A stretch of 64,000 nucleotides of DNA from Desulfovibrio sp. GTDB lineage: Bacteria; Desulfobacterota; Desulfovibrionia; Desulfovibrionales; Desulfovibrionaceae. Position 1 is the first letter of the stretch, and each line of letters begins with the position of its first letter. Below the pieces are notes generated by a model that ran no database searches, was not told the origin of the DNA, and saw only the letters and a program-made list of their open reading frames with translations. The translations under genes and the position numbers were made by a program. Of this stretch, positions 44,649 through 53,696 are shown in pieces. The DNA lies in assembly GCF_009712225.1 (NCBI RefSeq), contig NZ_WASP01000003.1, positions 369,690 through 433,689 of the forward strand. The letters are read 5' to 3'.

Positions 44649-45145
44649 TGAGTACGTCAGAAATGACTTTGCAGGATGTGGGCATTGCTGGTGCACTGCT
44701 GCAACCGCTGAAGGTCATTTCCACAGAGGGTGGGCCGGTGCTGCACATGTTGCGCTCCGGCTCGCCCCTGTTGCCAGACTTCAGCAAGGGCTTTGGCGAA
44801 ATCTACTTTTCAGAGGTGCTGCCCGGCCACGTCAAGGCGTGGAAGCGCCACACCCTGCAGACGCAGCACTTTGCCGTGCCTGTGGGCCAGCTGAAAATTG
44901 TTCTGTTTGACGACAGGCCCGGTTCAGAAACGCGCGGCACCGTGCGCGAGCTGGTTCTGGGCCGCCCGGAAAATTACGGCCTGCTGCGTATTCCGGTAAA
45001 CGTGTGGTACGGCTTTGCGGCCATGGGCGATGCCCCGGCGCTTATCTGCAACTGCGCCGACATTCCCCACGACCCCACCGAGGGGCTGAAACTTCCAGTC
45101 AACGACCATTCCATTCCTTACAAGTGGAGCGAAGGAGGCGTGTAA
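44648..45145 (+). CDS. RmlC-like sugar 3,5-epimerase family protein
   Basis: 165 aa cupin of the RmlC family: FGEIYFSEVLPGHVKAWKRH, a VVDDR-type stretch (IVLFDDRPGSETRG) and LLRIPVNVWYGFAAMG. In canonical RmlC the core reads RG.H.Q and HGF; here it is WKRHTLQTQ and YGF, so the active site is altered and the chemistry uncertain. Preceded by rfbG and followed by the UbiA-like gene, both with TAATG overlaps. It probably acts on the CDP-4-keto-6-deoxyhexose. Confidence 0.85.
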   Translation: MSTSEMTLQDVGIAGALLQPLKVISTEGGPVLHMLRSGSPLLPDFSKGFGEIYFSEVLPGHVKAWKRHTLQTQHFAVPVGQLKIVLFDDRPGSETRGTVRELVLGRPENYGLLRIPVNVWYGFAAMGDAPALICNCADIPHDPTEGLKLPVNDHSIPYKWSEGGV

Positions 45146-46122
45146 TGCGCTGCGGCGATCTGTTGCGCGAGGCATGGGTTCCCCGCCCTGCCGAAGCTGC
45201 AAAACTATCCTTACGCCAGCATATCAGGGCGTGGTGGCAGGCCTGCCGCCCGCCCTTTTTCATTACGGCGGCCATTCCCGTAACTCTGGCCCTTGCCCTC
45301 GGCTTTCGGCTGCAGGGTAGCATAAACGCCGCCCAGTGGGCAAGCTATGCCCTGCTGCTGGCGGGCTGTTTTATGGGGTTGACCATAGCCAATCTGGCAA
45401 ACGACCTCTTTGACCACATTCTTGGCGTGGACGGGGGCGACAATATCGGCGGTTCACGCGTCATCCAGTCGGGGCTCATCAGCCCGCGCCAGCTTTCCAT
45501 TGCCCTGCTGCTGCTCACACCGGCCACCCTGGCCGTGGGCGGTGCGCTGATCATGGGTCTGGCCCCGGCCTTGCGGCCTGCGCTGTGGAGCTTGAGCCTG
45601 TTTGCCGTGTCCTCTGCCGTGTTCTATGTGGCACCGCCCCTGCGCTATGGGCACCGGGCGCTGGGCGAAGTTTTTGTATGCCTCAACATGGGTTTTATCA
45701 TGGTGGGCGCCAGCACCACCCTGCTGCTTGGCCGGTTCGAGCCTTGCAGTCTGGCCCTTGCCCTGCCCGTGGGGCTCATGGTGGCAGGGGTGCTGTACTA
45801 CCAGAGCCTGCCCGAAATCGAAACAGACCTGGCGGCGGGTAAACATACGCTGGCCAACAGGCTTGGCAAGCGTCAGGCTTTTCTGGTTTTCCGGCTGTGG
45901 TGGCCTGCTGTGTGGATACTGCTGCTCAACCTGTGGGCGGCTGGCCTTGCAGGCTGGCCTGTGGCCCTGTGCCTGCTGGGTTTGCCCTTTTATATTATCG
46001 CCTGCGGGCGCATCCGCGCGGCTGGGCAGGGCGACTGGCTGCCGCTGGACGCGCACGGACATCTGGTACGCAAATGCTACCTTATCAGCGGGGCGGCCCT
46101 CATACTTGGGGTATTGCTGTAA
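45145..46122 (+). CDS. UbiA-family prenyltransferase (MenA-like)
   Basis: 325 aa, eight to nine membrane helices. The two Asp-rich prenyl-diphosphate motifs are NLANDLFDHILGVDGGD (about 76-92) and PEIETDLAAGKHTLANRLG (about 222-240), closest in my reading to 1,4-dihydroxy-2-naphthoate octaprenyltransferase (MenA) of menaquinone synthesis. GGAGG precedes the start. Translational coupling to sugar-nucleotide genes is unusual for MenA, so transfer of a prenyl group to another acceptor remains possible. Confidence 0.85.
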   Translation: MRCGDLLREAWVPRPAEAAKLSLRQHIRAWWQACRPPFFITAAIPVTLALALGFRLQGSINAAQWASYALLLAGCFMGLTIANLANDLFDHILGVDGGDNIGGSRVIQSGLISPRQLSIALLLLTPATLAVGGALIMGLAPALRPALWSLSLFAVSSAVFYVAPPLRYGHRALGEVFVCLNMGFIMVGASTTLLLGRFEPCSLALALPVGLMVAGVLYYQSLPEIETDLAAGKHTLANRLGKRQAFLVFRLWWPAVWILLLNLWAAGLAGWPVALCLLGLPFYIIACGRIRAAGQGDWLPLDAHGHLVRKCYLISGAALILGVLL

Positions 46123-46147
46123 GATCTACATATCCCGCTAACAAAAC

Positions 46148-46194
46148 GGGGCATTCCTGCTTGCGGCCCATGCCACGGTCAGGAATGCCCCTTC
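46148..46194 (+). terminator. Hairpin after UbiA-family gene
   Basis: GGGGCATTCCTG and complement with a long loop, then TTCT. A second, stronger terminator follows at 46216. Confidence 0.6.
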
Positions 46195-46215
46195 TGCAAA
46201 ACTGCAGCAGCGTCA

Positions 46216-46241
46216 GGCCGGATTAATCCGGCCTTTTTTTT
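46216..46241 (+). terminator. Rho-independent terminator, end of CDP-sugar operon
   Basis: Perfect 18-bp palindrome (GGCCGGATT-AATCCGGCC) followed by eight T. It separates the operon from the convergent symporter gene. Confidence 0.9.
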
Positions 46242-46269
46242 CGTTTGTTCGATCGCACGTGCGCCTGCA

Positions 46270-47622
46270 TTACTGAAAATATTTCTTTGTTTCCGCTATG
46301 ACAACGGGGCTCAGCACAAGCAACGCCAGCAGGTTGGGGAATGCCATGAGGGCATTGGTGATATCGGCCATATACCAGATAGGCCTGATCGACAGGTACG
46401 GTGCAACAGCAACACACACTATGTAAAGGATTTTGTAGGCCATCACGTACTTCACGCCATCTGTCAGATACACCATGCAGCGCTCGCCGTAGTAGTTCCA
46501 GCCAATAATTGTGGTAAATGAGAAGAACACCAGACCAATGGACACCACGTACATGCCCATGTCGCCAGACATGCCCGCATTGAATGCGGCATTGGAAAGA
46601 ATGCCGCCGTCAAGCGATGAGCTTTCCAGCAGGCCCGAGGTAATGATTACGAGCCCGGTCATGGTGCAGATGACAATAGTGGTAAAAAACACGCCCGTCA
46701 TGGCAATGAGGCCTTGCCGTACGCCAGAATCAGACTTGGCCGCAGCCACCACAATGGGGGCGCTGCCGAGCCCGGCTTCATTGGTGTACACGCCCCGGGC
46801 GATGCCTGTGCGCATTGCGGTCATTATGGAAACAATCACGGCGCCAGTGGCGCCGCCAGCAACCGCGGTCGGCTCAAATGCAGACTTTACAACCAGGGCC
46901 AGAGCTCCGGGCAGCGCCGCAGACTGGTTGAACAGCACATATGCCGAAGCGGCAACGTAAAACGCCGCCATCAGGGGCACAACATACTCTGCCACACTAG
47001 AAATGGATTTTATGCCGCCAATAACAACAGCGGCCGTGGCAATGGTTACCACCGCGCCAACCAGCGGGATCGGCACGTTAAAGGCATTGCTGACAGATTC
47101 TGTAATCGCGTTGACCTGCGGAAACGTGCCGCAGCCCATCAATGCAGTTACTGCGCCAAAAAATGCAAACATCTTGGCAAGCCACTTCCACTTCAGCCCC
47201 ATGCCCTGCTCTATGTAATACATGGGGCCGCCAGCCACCTCGCCATTTTCGTCGATGGAGCGGTATTTGATGGCCAGCACGCCTTCGGCATATTTTGTGG
47301 CCATGCCGAGGATGGCCGAAACCCACATCCAGAATAACGCACCGGGGCCGCCTACACGCAGGGCGGTGGCCACGCCAACAATGCTGCCAGTTCCTATGGT
47401 TGCGGCAAGGGCGGTGCAAAGCGAGGCAAATGCGGAAACGTCGCCCACGCCCTGCCCCTCTTCTTTTTCAAAAATATAGCGGATGGCCTTGGGGAGATGC
47501 ACAAACTGAAGAAACCCCAACCGAAGGGTGTAATACAAACCGGTAATCAGAAGCAGGATCATGGTTGGGGGACCCCAGACAATTTCCTGTATCTGTTGCA
47601 GCACGCCAATAAAACTTTCCAT
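46270..47622 (-). CDS. Sodium:alanine/glycine symporter (AGCS family)
   Basis: 450 aa, about eleven membrane helices. Family signatures are TGSIVGVATALRVGGPGALFWMW and the NEAGLGSAPI stretch. It imports alanine or glycine with Na+. Start at 47622 (MESFIGVLQQIQEIVWG) with AGGG upstream; the frame is open for another 63 codons that do not match the family. Confidence 0.93.
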   Translation of the reverse strand: MESFIGVLQQIQEIVWGPPTMILLLITGLYYTLRLGFLQFVHLPKAIRYIFEKEEGQGVGDVSAFASLCTALAATIGTGSIVGVATALRVGGPGALFWMWVSAILGMATKYAEGVLAIKYRSIDENGEVAGGPMYYIEQGMGLKWKWLAKMFAFFGAVTALMGCGTFPQVNAITESVSNAFNVPIPLVGAVVTIATAAVVIGGIKSISSVAEYVVPLMAAFYVAASAYVLFNQSAALPGALALVVKSAFEPTAVAGGATGAVIVSIMTAMRTGIARGVYTNEAGLGSAPIVVAAAKSDSGVRQGLIAMTGVFFTTIVICTMTGLVIITSGLLESSSLDGGILSNAAFNAGMSGDMGMYVVSIGLVFFSFTTIIGWNYYGERCMVYLTDGVKYVMAYKILYIVCVAVAPYLSIRPIWYMADITNALMAFPNLLALLVLSPVVIAETKKYFQ

Positions 47623-47920
47623 GTGACCCTGATCTTGCTTGAATGAATGTTGAGTGTTTTTATGCGCCAGCAAACCAACACTGTTGTCAATGGATGTGCC
47701 AGACCTTGCGCCAGACACATCGCCGCAACAGCAATAAGTAATATTGCTCCAAAAATACGTCGGGCAGTCGTGATAAGCGACTTTTTGCCTTTTCGCAACA
47801 CCCCTGCCCAATTACTGCAGGCATAGTCGGGCTGCCTGCCATAGTATTATGGTGTGCGGAGATATGCCCATTGCCAGAGAGCAAGCCCATGTCGCTCATA
47901 CACGGCGGGCGCACAAGATA
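47623..47920. other. Symporter upstream region
   Basis: About 300 bp between the symporter start and the terminator at 47921-47948. It must hold the symporter promoter. A TTGACA hexamer is readable on the minus strand at about 47688, but the best -10 candidate (CATAAA) is about 20 bases away, so I do not call it. No gene seen. Confidence 0.4.
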
Positions 47921-47948
47921 AAAAAAGGGATGCGGCTGACCGCATCCC
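47921..47948 (-). terminator. Rho-independent terminator after DMT gene
   Basis: On the minus strand GGGATGCGG/CCGCATCCC with a 4-base loop, then at least six T. Fifty bases beyond the stop of the DMT exporter at 48001. Confidence 0.9.
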
Positions 47949-48000
47949 AAGCAGTGAAACGAGTGTGCTCCTGGACCAAAATACAGCAGGAAGTGTGCCT

Positions 48001-48918
48001 CTAGCGGCGCAATGGCTCCGCTTTTTTCAGCAGGCTGAAACTGCGCATTTCAGATATTGCCAGTCCCAACAGGGTCAGGGCAGTGCCTGCGGCGGCCATC
48101 AGGGTGATGCGCTCGTGCAGCACCAGCACTGCCGTGATGACCGTGACTACGGGAACAAGATAGATATAAACACAGCTCTTCACCGCACCAAGGCGCTGGA
48201 TGGCGAATGTCCAGGCAACAAAGCACAGGGCCGACGCCCCCAGCCCCAGAAACAGCAGGTTGGCACTGTTGGTGAAATCAGCCAGCCGCTCAAGATTCCA
48301 CGAAAAATCCATTAAGGGCAGAGCGGGCAGCATGAACAGAAGCCCGTAAAAAAAGCAGCGCCGCGTAACCTGCAGGCTGTTGTAGCCAAAGGCCATGAGC
48401 TTGCGTGTGAGAATGGAATAGCCCGCCCACGAAAGCCCGGCCAGTACAGCCAGCACATCGCCCACGGGATTAAGCTGCAACTGGGTGCTGCCGCTGAAGC
48501 TTATGAGGCCAATGCCCAGCATGGCCGCCACAAAACCCAGAAAAAAGTTCAGACCGGGCCGTTCGGCCCGCAGCAGCCAAAAAGCCAGCAGGCCCGCAAA
48601 AAAAGGCGAGATGGCCACAATCACGCCCACGTTTGAGGCAAAGGTGTAGGTAAGAGCTATATTTTCAAGCAGAAAATAAAGCGTCACACCGCACAGGCCC
48701 GCACAGGCAAACAACACTTCCTGCCGCCTGTCTGTGAGCCGCAGAAAGCGCGGGCAGGCAAGCCACAGGGCCGCGTAGCCCAGCAAAAAACGAAAGAACA
48801 GTATCTCTACTGGCGAAAATGCCCGCAGCAATACCTTTGTGGAAATAAATGTGGTTCCCCACACAAGAATACAGAACAGGGCAGCCAGATGCCCCGCAAA
48901 AGCCTTGCTGTGCGTCAT
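48001..48918 (-). CDS. EamA/DMT-superfamily transporter
   Basis: 305 aa, ten membrane helices in two EamA repeats. The first repeat starts LFCILVWGTTFISTKVLL, the second LAVLAGLSWAGYSILTRKL. Members export amino acids, nucleobases or metabolites; substrate unpredictable. Single gene with its own terminator. Confidence 0.92.
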   Translation of the reverse strand: MTHSKAFAGHLAALFCILVWGTTFISTKVLLRAFSPVEILFFRFLLGYAALWLACPRFLRLTDRRQEVLFACAGLCGVTLYFLLENIALTYTFASNVGVIVAISPFFAGLLAFWLLRAERPGLNFFLGFVAAMLGIGLISFSGSTQLQLNPVGDVLAVLAGLSWAGYSILTRKLMAFGYNSLQVTRRCFFYGLLFMLPALPLMDFSWNLERLADFTNSANLLFLGLGASALCFVAWTFAIQRLGAVKSCVYIYLVPVVTVITAVLVLHERITLMAAAGTALTLLGLAISEMRSFSLLKKAEPLRR

Positions 48919-48988
48919 TGATCACCAGAATGTGCGTCTGCCCATGTGTGGGCGCGCCAATGTGCAGGGGCGGCGGTCAGAGAACCGC

Positions 48989-49014
48989 GGCATGCTGGCA
49001 GCGGCCAGCATGCC
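48989..49014. repeat. Inverted repeat downstream of ddl (first)
   Basis: GGCATGCTGGC / GCCAGCATGCC, 11 bp with a 4-base loop. No T-run. It lies between ddl and the DMT gene. Confidence 0.6.
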
Positions 49015-49026
49015 AGCCTATTGTCC

Positions 49027-49053
49027 GGGCCGTCCGCCTGAGACGGACGGCCC
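49027..49053. repeat. Inverted repeat downstream of ddl (second)
   Basis: GGGCCGTCCG / CGGACGGCCC, 10 bp with a 7-base loop, eight bases beyond the ddl stop. No T-run, so an intrinsic terminator is doubtful. Confidence 0.6.
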
Positions 49054-49060
49054 GTAGGTA

Positions 49061-49975
49061 TCAGTTGCGGCGCTGGCCAGCCAGCCCGAGCTCAATGAGC
49101 TTTTCGAGCAGCTGGCCAAAATCCATGCCCACGGTGCGGGCCTCGCGCGGCACCAGGCTTGTGGCCGTCATGCCCGGCAAGGTGTTGACCTCAAGTATGG
49201 CAAGGCTGTCGTCGGCCCCCAGAATAAAGTCGGCCCGACTGTAGCCCCGCAGGCCAAGGGCCTTGTGCGCTGCAAGAGCCAGCTCCTGCACCCTCGCGGT
49301 GAGGACCTCGCTGATGGGCGCGGGGCAGATTTCACGCGCGCCGTCCTTGGCGTATTTGCTTTCGTAGTCAAAAAAATCACCTGCCACGGGCTCGATCAAA
49401 ATGGGCGGCAAAGCCGTATCACCCAGAATGCCGCAGGTTACCTCGCGTCCAGCCAGCACGGGCTCGATGATGACCTCATCACCCACATCAAAAATGCCTT
49501 TCAGCACGGCGTCAAGTTCGGCGCGATTGGCCGCGCGGCCCATACGCAGCGAAGAGCCGCCAGTATTGCTTTTGACAAACAGTGGGTACGGCAACGAGGG
49601 CTGCCAGCCAGCCTCGGGGGTGCGGGGCAAAAATTCCCAATCTGCGGTGGGCAGGCCTGCATGGCGAAAAATCTGCTTGGCCGCGCTTTTGTTGAGCGCC
49701 AGGAATGAACCCGCAGGACCGGAACCCTGGTAGGGACAGCCCACGCGCTCCAGCATGGCCTGTACCAGACCGTCTTCGCCGGGCGCGCCGTGCAGGTTGA
49801 TAAGCGCAAAATCGTGTGCAGCGGCGGTTTCAAGCAGGCGATCAAAGCCCGAGAGCAGGTCAAAAAACGTTACGTTGTGGCCGCGCTCAACCAGCGCCTG
49901 CTGCATGGCGTGCGCACCGTTGAGCGAAACTTCGCGCTCAGTCGACCACCCGCCCGCAATCAAAAGAATTTTCAT
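49061..49975 (-). CDS. ddl: D-alanine--D-alanine ligase
   Basis: 304 aa, family length. ATP-grasp fold with AGGWSTEREVSLNGA at the N-terminus, LHGAPGEDGLVQAMLE, FVKSNTGGSSLRM and the metal/ATP block AILEVNTLPGMTATSLVP. It makes D-Ala-D-Ala for peptidoglycan in the cytoplasm. Start at 49975 (MKILLIAGG). Its first 38 bases overlap the end of the HD-domain gene upstream. Confidence 0.96.
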   Translation of the reverse strand: MKILLIAGGWSTEREVSLNGAHAMQQALVERGHNVTFFDLLSGFDRLLETAAAHDFALINLHGAPGEDGLVQAMLERVGCPYQGSGPAGSFLALNKSAAKQIFRHAGLPTADWEFLPRTPEAGWQPSLPYPLFVKSNTGGSSLRMGRAANRAELDAVLKGIFDVGDEVIIEPVLAGREVTCGILGDTALPPILIEPVAGDFFDYESKYAKDGAREICPAPISEVLTARVQELALAAHKALGLRGYSRADFILGADDSLAILEVNTLPGMTATSLVPREARTVGMDFGQLLEKLIELGLAGQRRN

Positions 49976-50600
49976 GTAGGGTCCATCCCAGCTGCGCCTC
50001 AAGGGCGCTTTCAATATTTTTTCCCTGCTTGTAGGCCACGCCAATGCCCTCACGCGAGGTCGCGCTGCGGCCATAGCGTTCAAGCAGGTCTTCGTACCGC
50101 TCTTCAAGCGTAACGCAGCTGTCGTGCCGGATGCGCTTGTCCGCGTAGATGACAAAAAACGGCAGGGAACAGATTTCCGGCCCTTGGGGCAAGGTCCACG
50201 GCCACCACACATGCATCATCACCCCCTGGGCGATGGCGTAGTTTCCGGTTTCGGCCACTGTCCAGGCTGCGCCAACCTGCGCATGGCTGCCGCCGTGCTT
50301 GACGCAGTAGGTTTTCGCAATGTCGTGCAGCAGGCCGCCAGCACGCACCTCTGGCACGCGCACGTCAAAGCCCATATCTGCTGCCCGCTGGGCAAGAACC
50401 GTGGCCACATGCGCAACCAGCAGCGAATGCCGCCGAATGTTGGGAAACATGGCGTACTTGTCCCACAGGGCAAAGCAGGCGGTATCGTTGGGCACGGGCC
50501 GCAGGGCACCAGCACGGCAGAGCGATGGCAAAGGGGGCAGGTCGGCCAGCGGTCGATTGCCTTCTGTCAGGGGGGGCTGCGCGGTGGAAGTGGTGTTCAT
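49938..50600 (-). CDS. HD-domain phosphohydrolase
   Basis: 220 aa. HD motif: His in IRRHSLLVAHVATVLA, then GGLLHDIAKTYC (His-Asp pair at about residue 92) and a later His/Asp set in MMHVWWPW and YADKRI. Such proteins hydrolyse nucleotides or phosphoesters. The ATG at 50600 lacks a clear ribosome site; starts further upstream look worse. It overlaps ddl by 38 bp, so the two are co-transcribed. Confidence 0.86.
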   Translation of the reverse strand: MNTTSTAQPPLTEGNRPLADLPPLPSLCRAGALRPVPNDTACFALWDKYAMFPNIRRHSLLVAHVATVLAQRAADMGFDVRVPEVRAGGLLHDIAKTYCVKHGGSHAQVGAAWTVAETGNYAIAQGVMMHVWWPWTLPQGPEICSLPFFVIYADKRIRHDSCVTLEERYEDLLERYGRSATSREGIGVAYKQGKNIESALEAQLGWTLHENSFDCGRVVD

Positions 50601-50747
50601 CGTCAAAGTATGCCACTGCAAAACCGCGATGGCAAGATTCACACACCCAACATGTGGAGCAGCCATGCGTACGCCACAAACCAAGGCCATCACGCAGCCT
50701 GTGGCAGCGGGATGGCCTTGATCATTTACAACAGGTACGGGCTGGCT

Positions 50748-52115
50748 TTACTGGCCCTGCACCTTGCCATTGGACGGCTTGGCCGGAGCTGGCTTGGTCT
50801 TGGCCGGGGCGGTCTTGCCCGGAACAGCCTTGGCTGCTGCGGGTTTTGCCGGGGCTGGCTTGGCCTGTGCAGCCTTGGCGGCCTCTGGCGAGGGCGCGCC
50901 GTTCACCATGTCTGACAACGCCAGAATGGTGTTGGCGTAGATGCTCGCATGGTTATAGGCCATGAGCAGCTGATGCTGCCGAGCCCGGGGCTGGCCTGGC
51001 TGCCAGCCATGCTTTGCCAGATAGTTTGAAAGACTGGCCACGGCATCGGGTATGGTGAACAGGTCAACCTTGCCGTCACCGTCGCCATCCGCGCCGTAGG
51101 TGGCGATGTTGGAAGGCATGAACTGGCACAGACCCACAGCACCGTAGATGGAGCTGGGCAAATGGTGCGGATCAAGATTGTCGCGCAGCATGTGCTCCAC
51201 CAGGGCCTTAACTTCCTTGTAGGCCCAGTCGGCCCGTTTGGGCATGATTTCGGCAAACCAGTCCAGATGTTCCTCGTAGCCGGGCATGCGCGACAACCAT
51301 TCGGGAATATCCGAGGGCTGACGCGTCACCGCCATGCTGGCGAGAGTGTAAAAAGCGTTTTCTGGCACATCGGCCAGTACCTTGCCCAACCGGGTTTCCA
51401 CAAAAAGCAGCGAAACCGCGATAGACGAAGGCACGCCATAGCGTGCGCTGGCCTGATCAAAGGCACGCTTGTTCTGGGCCACAAAATCGCGGCACAGCTG
51501 GGCATTGGCCTCGGTCAGCACGCCCTTGTAATACTGGGCGGCCGGGGCGGTGGACGGAGGCTTGGGGAAAAACTTGCGGTTGTACAGCTCGCGCATTTTT
51601 CTGCCCATGGGCGACTGCGTGGGCGTGGCGCTGAGCGTAGCCAGCAGTGCATCCACACGCGGGCCGGAAAGCCCGTCAGCCGCAAGCCGTGCGGCAAGGG
51701 GCTGCCACGCTGGCGCTATCCCCCCGGCCATAGCTGCTGGCTGTGGCTGGGCTGGCGCATACGAGGGCGCGTAAGCGGGCGTGGTATTTTGCGCGGGTGC
51801 GCCATAACCGTAAGGCTGCGCCTGTGGCTGGCCGTAGGTTGGGGCACTGTTGCCCCCGGCATAACCGGGGGAAACAGTGCCCTGAGAACCTTGCGGCGAA
51901 ACAGGCTGCGCGGTATACGGCGTTGTATACGACGGCGTCCCCGCAGCGGGAGAAGACGGCAGGTCGTACGACGTTATGCCGTCACCGCCGCGCGCGGGTG
52001 AAGAAGCCGTTTGCGCGCCACTGCAGGCGCACAACAGCAAGCACCCGGCGATGCTACAGACCGACCAGACCTTCCTGCACAAAGTATGAGCGGCCAAAGC
52101 CGACTGTTGCATCAT
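50748..52115 (-). CDS. Lytic murein transglycosylase, MltB family, lipoprotein
   Basis: 455 aa. A lipoprotein signal ends CLLLCAC (Cys about 31). A long Pro/Gln/Tyr-rich region follows (about 35-135). The SLT_2 domain (about 140-410) has the catalytic Glu in LLFVETRLGKVL and the MltB motif YGAVGLCQFMPSN. The C-terminus is Ala/Pro/Lys-rich (PAKPAAAKAV...), perhaps wall-binding. It cleaves glycan strands to anhydro-muropeptides at the outer membrane. Three bases after the S24-type gene. Confidence 0.92.
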   Translation of the reverse strand: MMQQSALAAHTLCRKVWSVCSIAGCLLLCACSGAQTASSPARGGDGITSYDLPSSPAAGTPSYTTPYTAQPVSPQGSQGTVSPGYAGGNSAPTYGQPQAQPYGYGAPAQNTTPAYAPSYAPAQPQPAAMAGGIAPAWQPLAARLAADGLSGPRVDALLATLSATPTQSPMGRKMRELYNRKFFPKPPSTAPAAQYYKGVLTEANAQLCRDFVAQNKRAFDQASARYGVPSSIAVSLLFVETRLGKVLADVPENAFYTLASMAVTRQPSDIPEWLSRMPGYEEHLDWFAEIMPKRADWAYKEVKALVEHMLRDNLDPHHLPSSIYGAVGLCQFMPSNIATYGADGDGDGKVDLFTIPDAVASLSNYLAKHGWQPGQPRARQHQLLMAYNHASIYANTILALSDMVNGAPSPEAAKAAQAKPAPAKPAAAKAVPGKTAPAKTKPAPAKPSNGKVQGQ

Positions 52116-52118
52116 TGC

Positions 52119-52811
52119 CTATACTTCCTGTAGCACCCACGCCACGCGGCCAAGCATGCGCTTGGTCAACAGGCTTGCCGGAAGCTGCGTTTCAGGAAAG
52201 GCCGCAGCCTCCGAACGCAGCACATAGCCATCCTGTGTGCTGTTCAAAAAGACCCTGCGCAACACCAGCCCCTCATTGGGGGCAAAGATGGCGTACACAC
52301 GGCCAGAGACCACGTCTGTATCCATGGTATCCACGCCCACATGCGCACCCTCAAAAATAAAGGGAGCCATGTTGGCACCGCGCACACGCAAGACCTGAAG
52401 GCCATCACGCGTAAGCGAAAGAGGCAGTGAGATTTTTCCCGCTAGGGCGAGTGCGGGCCGAGGAGCGTCATCGCTGTATACGCACTTGGCATCATAAACC
52501 GAATGGATACCACCACGGGCCATGGCATCACCATAGTGGGCAGCAGTTTCGGCGAGGGCGGCAGGCGCGTCTTCGGGCACGTATCCCTGCTCGGTGCGAA
52601 GGTACATGGGGCCAACACCCTGCTTGAGCCAGTCGGGGTTGAGGCCGAACTTCTCAAACAATTTCATGAACCAGTCACCAGGCACGGAATTGCGCCTCTT
52701 GGCATCAGAGATACTGGACTGACGGATGTCCAGTACTTCGGCCAGCTCAACCTGAGTGCGGCTGTTGGTGGCCAGTTTGATGCGCTCATAAATCTCTGTA
52801 AAACCGGGCAT
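52119..52811 (-). CDS. CI-like HTH regulator with catalytically dead S24 domain
   Basis: 230 aa. The N-terminal phage-CI-type helix-turn-helix (about 5-65) reads TQVELAEVLDIRQSSISDAKRR. The C-terminal S24/LexA fold (about 125-228) shows LRVRGANMAPFIFEGAHVGVD and GLVLRRVFLN. In self-cleaving members the first block contains Ser (G-x-S-M) and the second Lys; here they are Asn147 and Arg185. It should bind DNA without RecA-triggered autocleavage. Start at 52811 with AGGAG upstream. Within the hflK-hflC-mltB cluster; no phage genes near. Confidence 0.88.
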   Translation of the reverse strand: MPGFTEIYERIKLATNSRTQVELAEVLDIRQSSISDAKRRNSVPGDWFMKLFEKFGLNPDWLKQGVGPMYLRTEQGYVPEDAPAALAETAAHYGDAMARGGIHSVYDAKCVYSDDAPRPALALAGKISLPLSLTRDGLQVLRVRGANMAPFIFEGAHVGVDTMDTDVVSGRVYAIFAPNEGLVLRRVFLNSTQDGYVLRSEAAAFPETQLPASLLTKRMLGRVAWVLQEV

Positions 52812-52847
52812 AGATCTTCGACTCCTAGCGTGGATGTGACCCACGCA

Positions 52848-53696
52848 TCAACGTTGCTGATTGAGCAATGGCGTTTCGTTAGAAAGCACCATTTTACTGT
52901 TCTCTTTTAATGACTTGCGCATGGCATCAAGCCAGCGCTGGTACGCGTAGAACTGGGGGGCCTTGTTATAGGCCTGAGCGTATGCCGCTGCCGCTTTGGC
53001 ATCGCCCTGCCCTCGTTCAATCTGTGCAGCGCGCGCCGCCTCTGCCAAGATAACTGCGCGCTGACGGTCGGCGTCCGAGCGAATACGCGTGGATTCCTCT
53101 TCGCCTTCCGAACGATACTGTTTGGCCTGCCGCTCGCGTTCGGCCCGCATGCGACCAAAGATCGCGCGCTGGTTTTCTGGCGGCAGGTCAGTGCGCTTGA
53201 TGCGCACGTCCAACACCTCTACCCCGTAGCCATGCATAAGGTCGGAAACCTTGTTGGTCACTTCCTTCATAATGGCCGCCCTGTGCGAAGACACTACCTC
53301 TGTAAGGGTGTATGCGCCCACAAGCGCCCGCAACTGTGAGTAGACAACGTCGTCCAGTCGAGCCTGCGCCCCGGGGATAGAACGCATGGTGCGGTAAAAC
53401 TGCAAGGGATCAATAATCTTCCAGCGCGCGTAGTTGTCGAGCACAATGGCCTTCTTGTCTACTGTAAAGGCCTCACGCGAGCGCGCCTCATAATCCAGCA
53501 CGCGGGCATCGAAATAGACCACGTTCTGGATAAAAGGAATCTTGAAATGCAGACCGGGGCCATAAACCTGCGAAAGCGGTTCACCCAGCTGCAATACCAG
53601 GGCTTTCTGCGTCTGGTGCACGGTAAAAAAGCCCTGCGTGCCTACGACTAGAACTACAAGAGCAATCAGGGTCAGGGCTAAGGGATTTCTGCTCAT
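52848..53696 (-). CDS. hflC: HflC, SPFH membrane protein
   Basis: 282 aa. An N-terminal membrane helix (LALTLIALVVLVVGTQGFF), the SPFH/band-7 domain (about 20-200, with PGLHFKIPFIQNVVYFDAR) and a helical, charged C-terminus. With HflK it forms the periplasmic cage around FtsH that modulates proteolysis. It overlaps hflK by one base (TAATG). Confidence 0.95.
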   Translation of the reverse strand: MSRNPLALTLIALVVLVVGTQGFFTVHQTQKALVLQLGEPLSQVYGPGLHFKIPFIQNVVYFDARVLDYEARSREAFTVDKKAIVLDNYARWKIIDPLQFYRTMRSIPGAQARLDDVVYSQLRALVGAYTLTEVVSSHRAAIMKEVTNKVSDLMHGYGVEVLDVRIKRTDLPPENQRAIFGRMRAERERQAKQYRSEGEEESTRIRSDADRQRAVILAEAARAAQIERGQGDAKAAAAYAQAYNKAPQFYAYQRWLDAMRKSLKENSKMVLSNETPLLNQQR

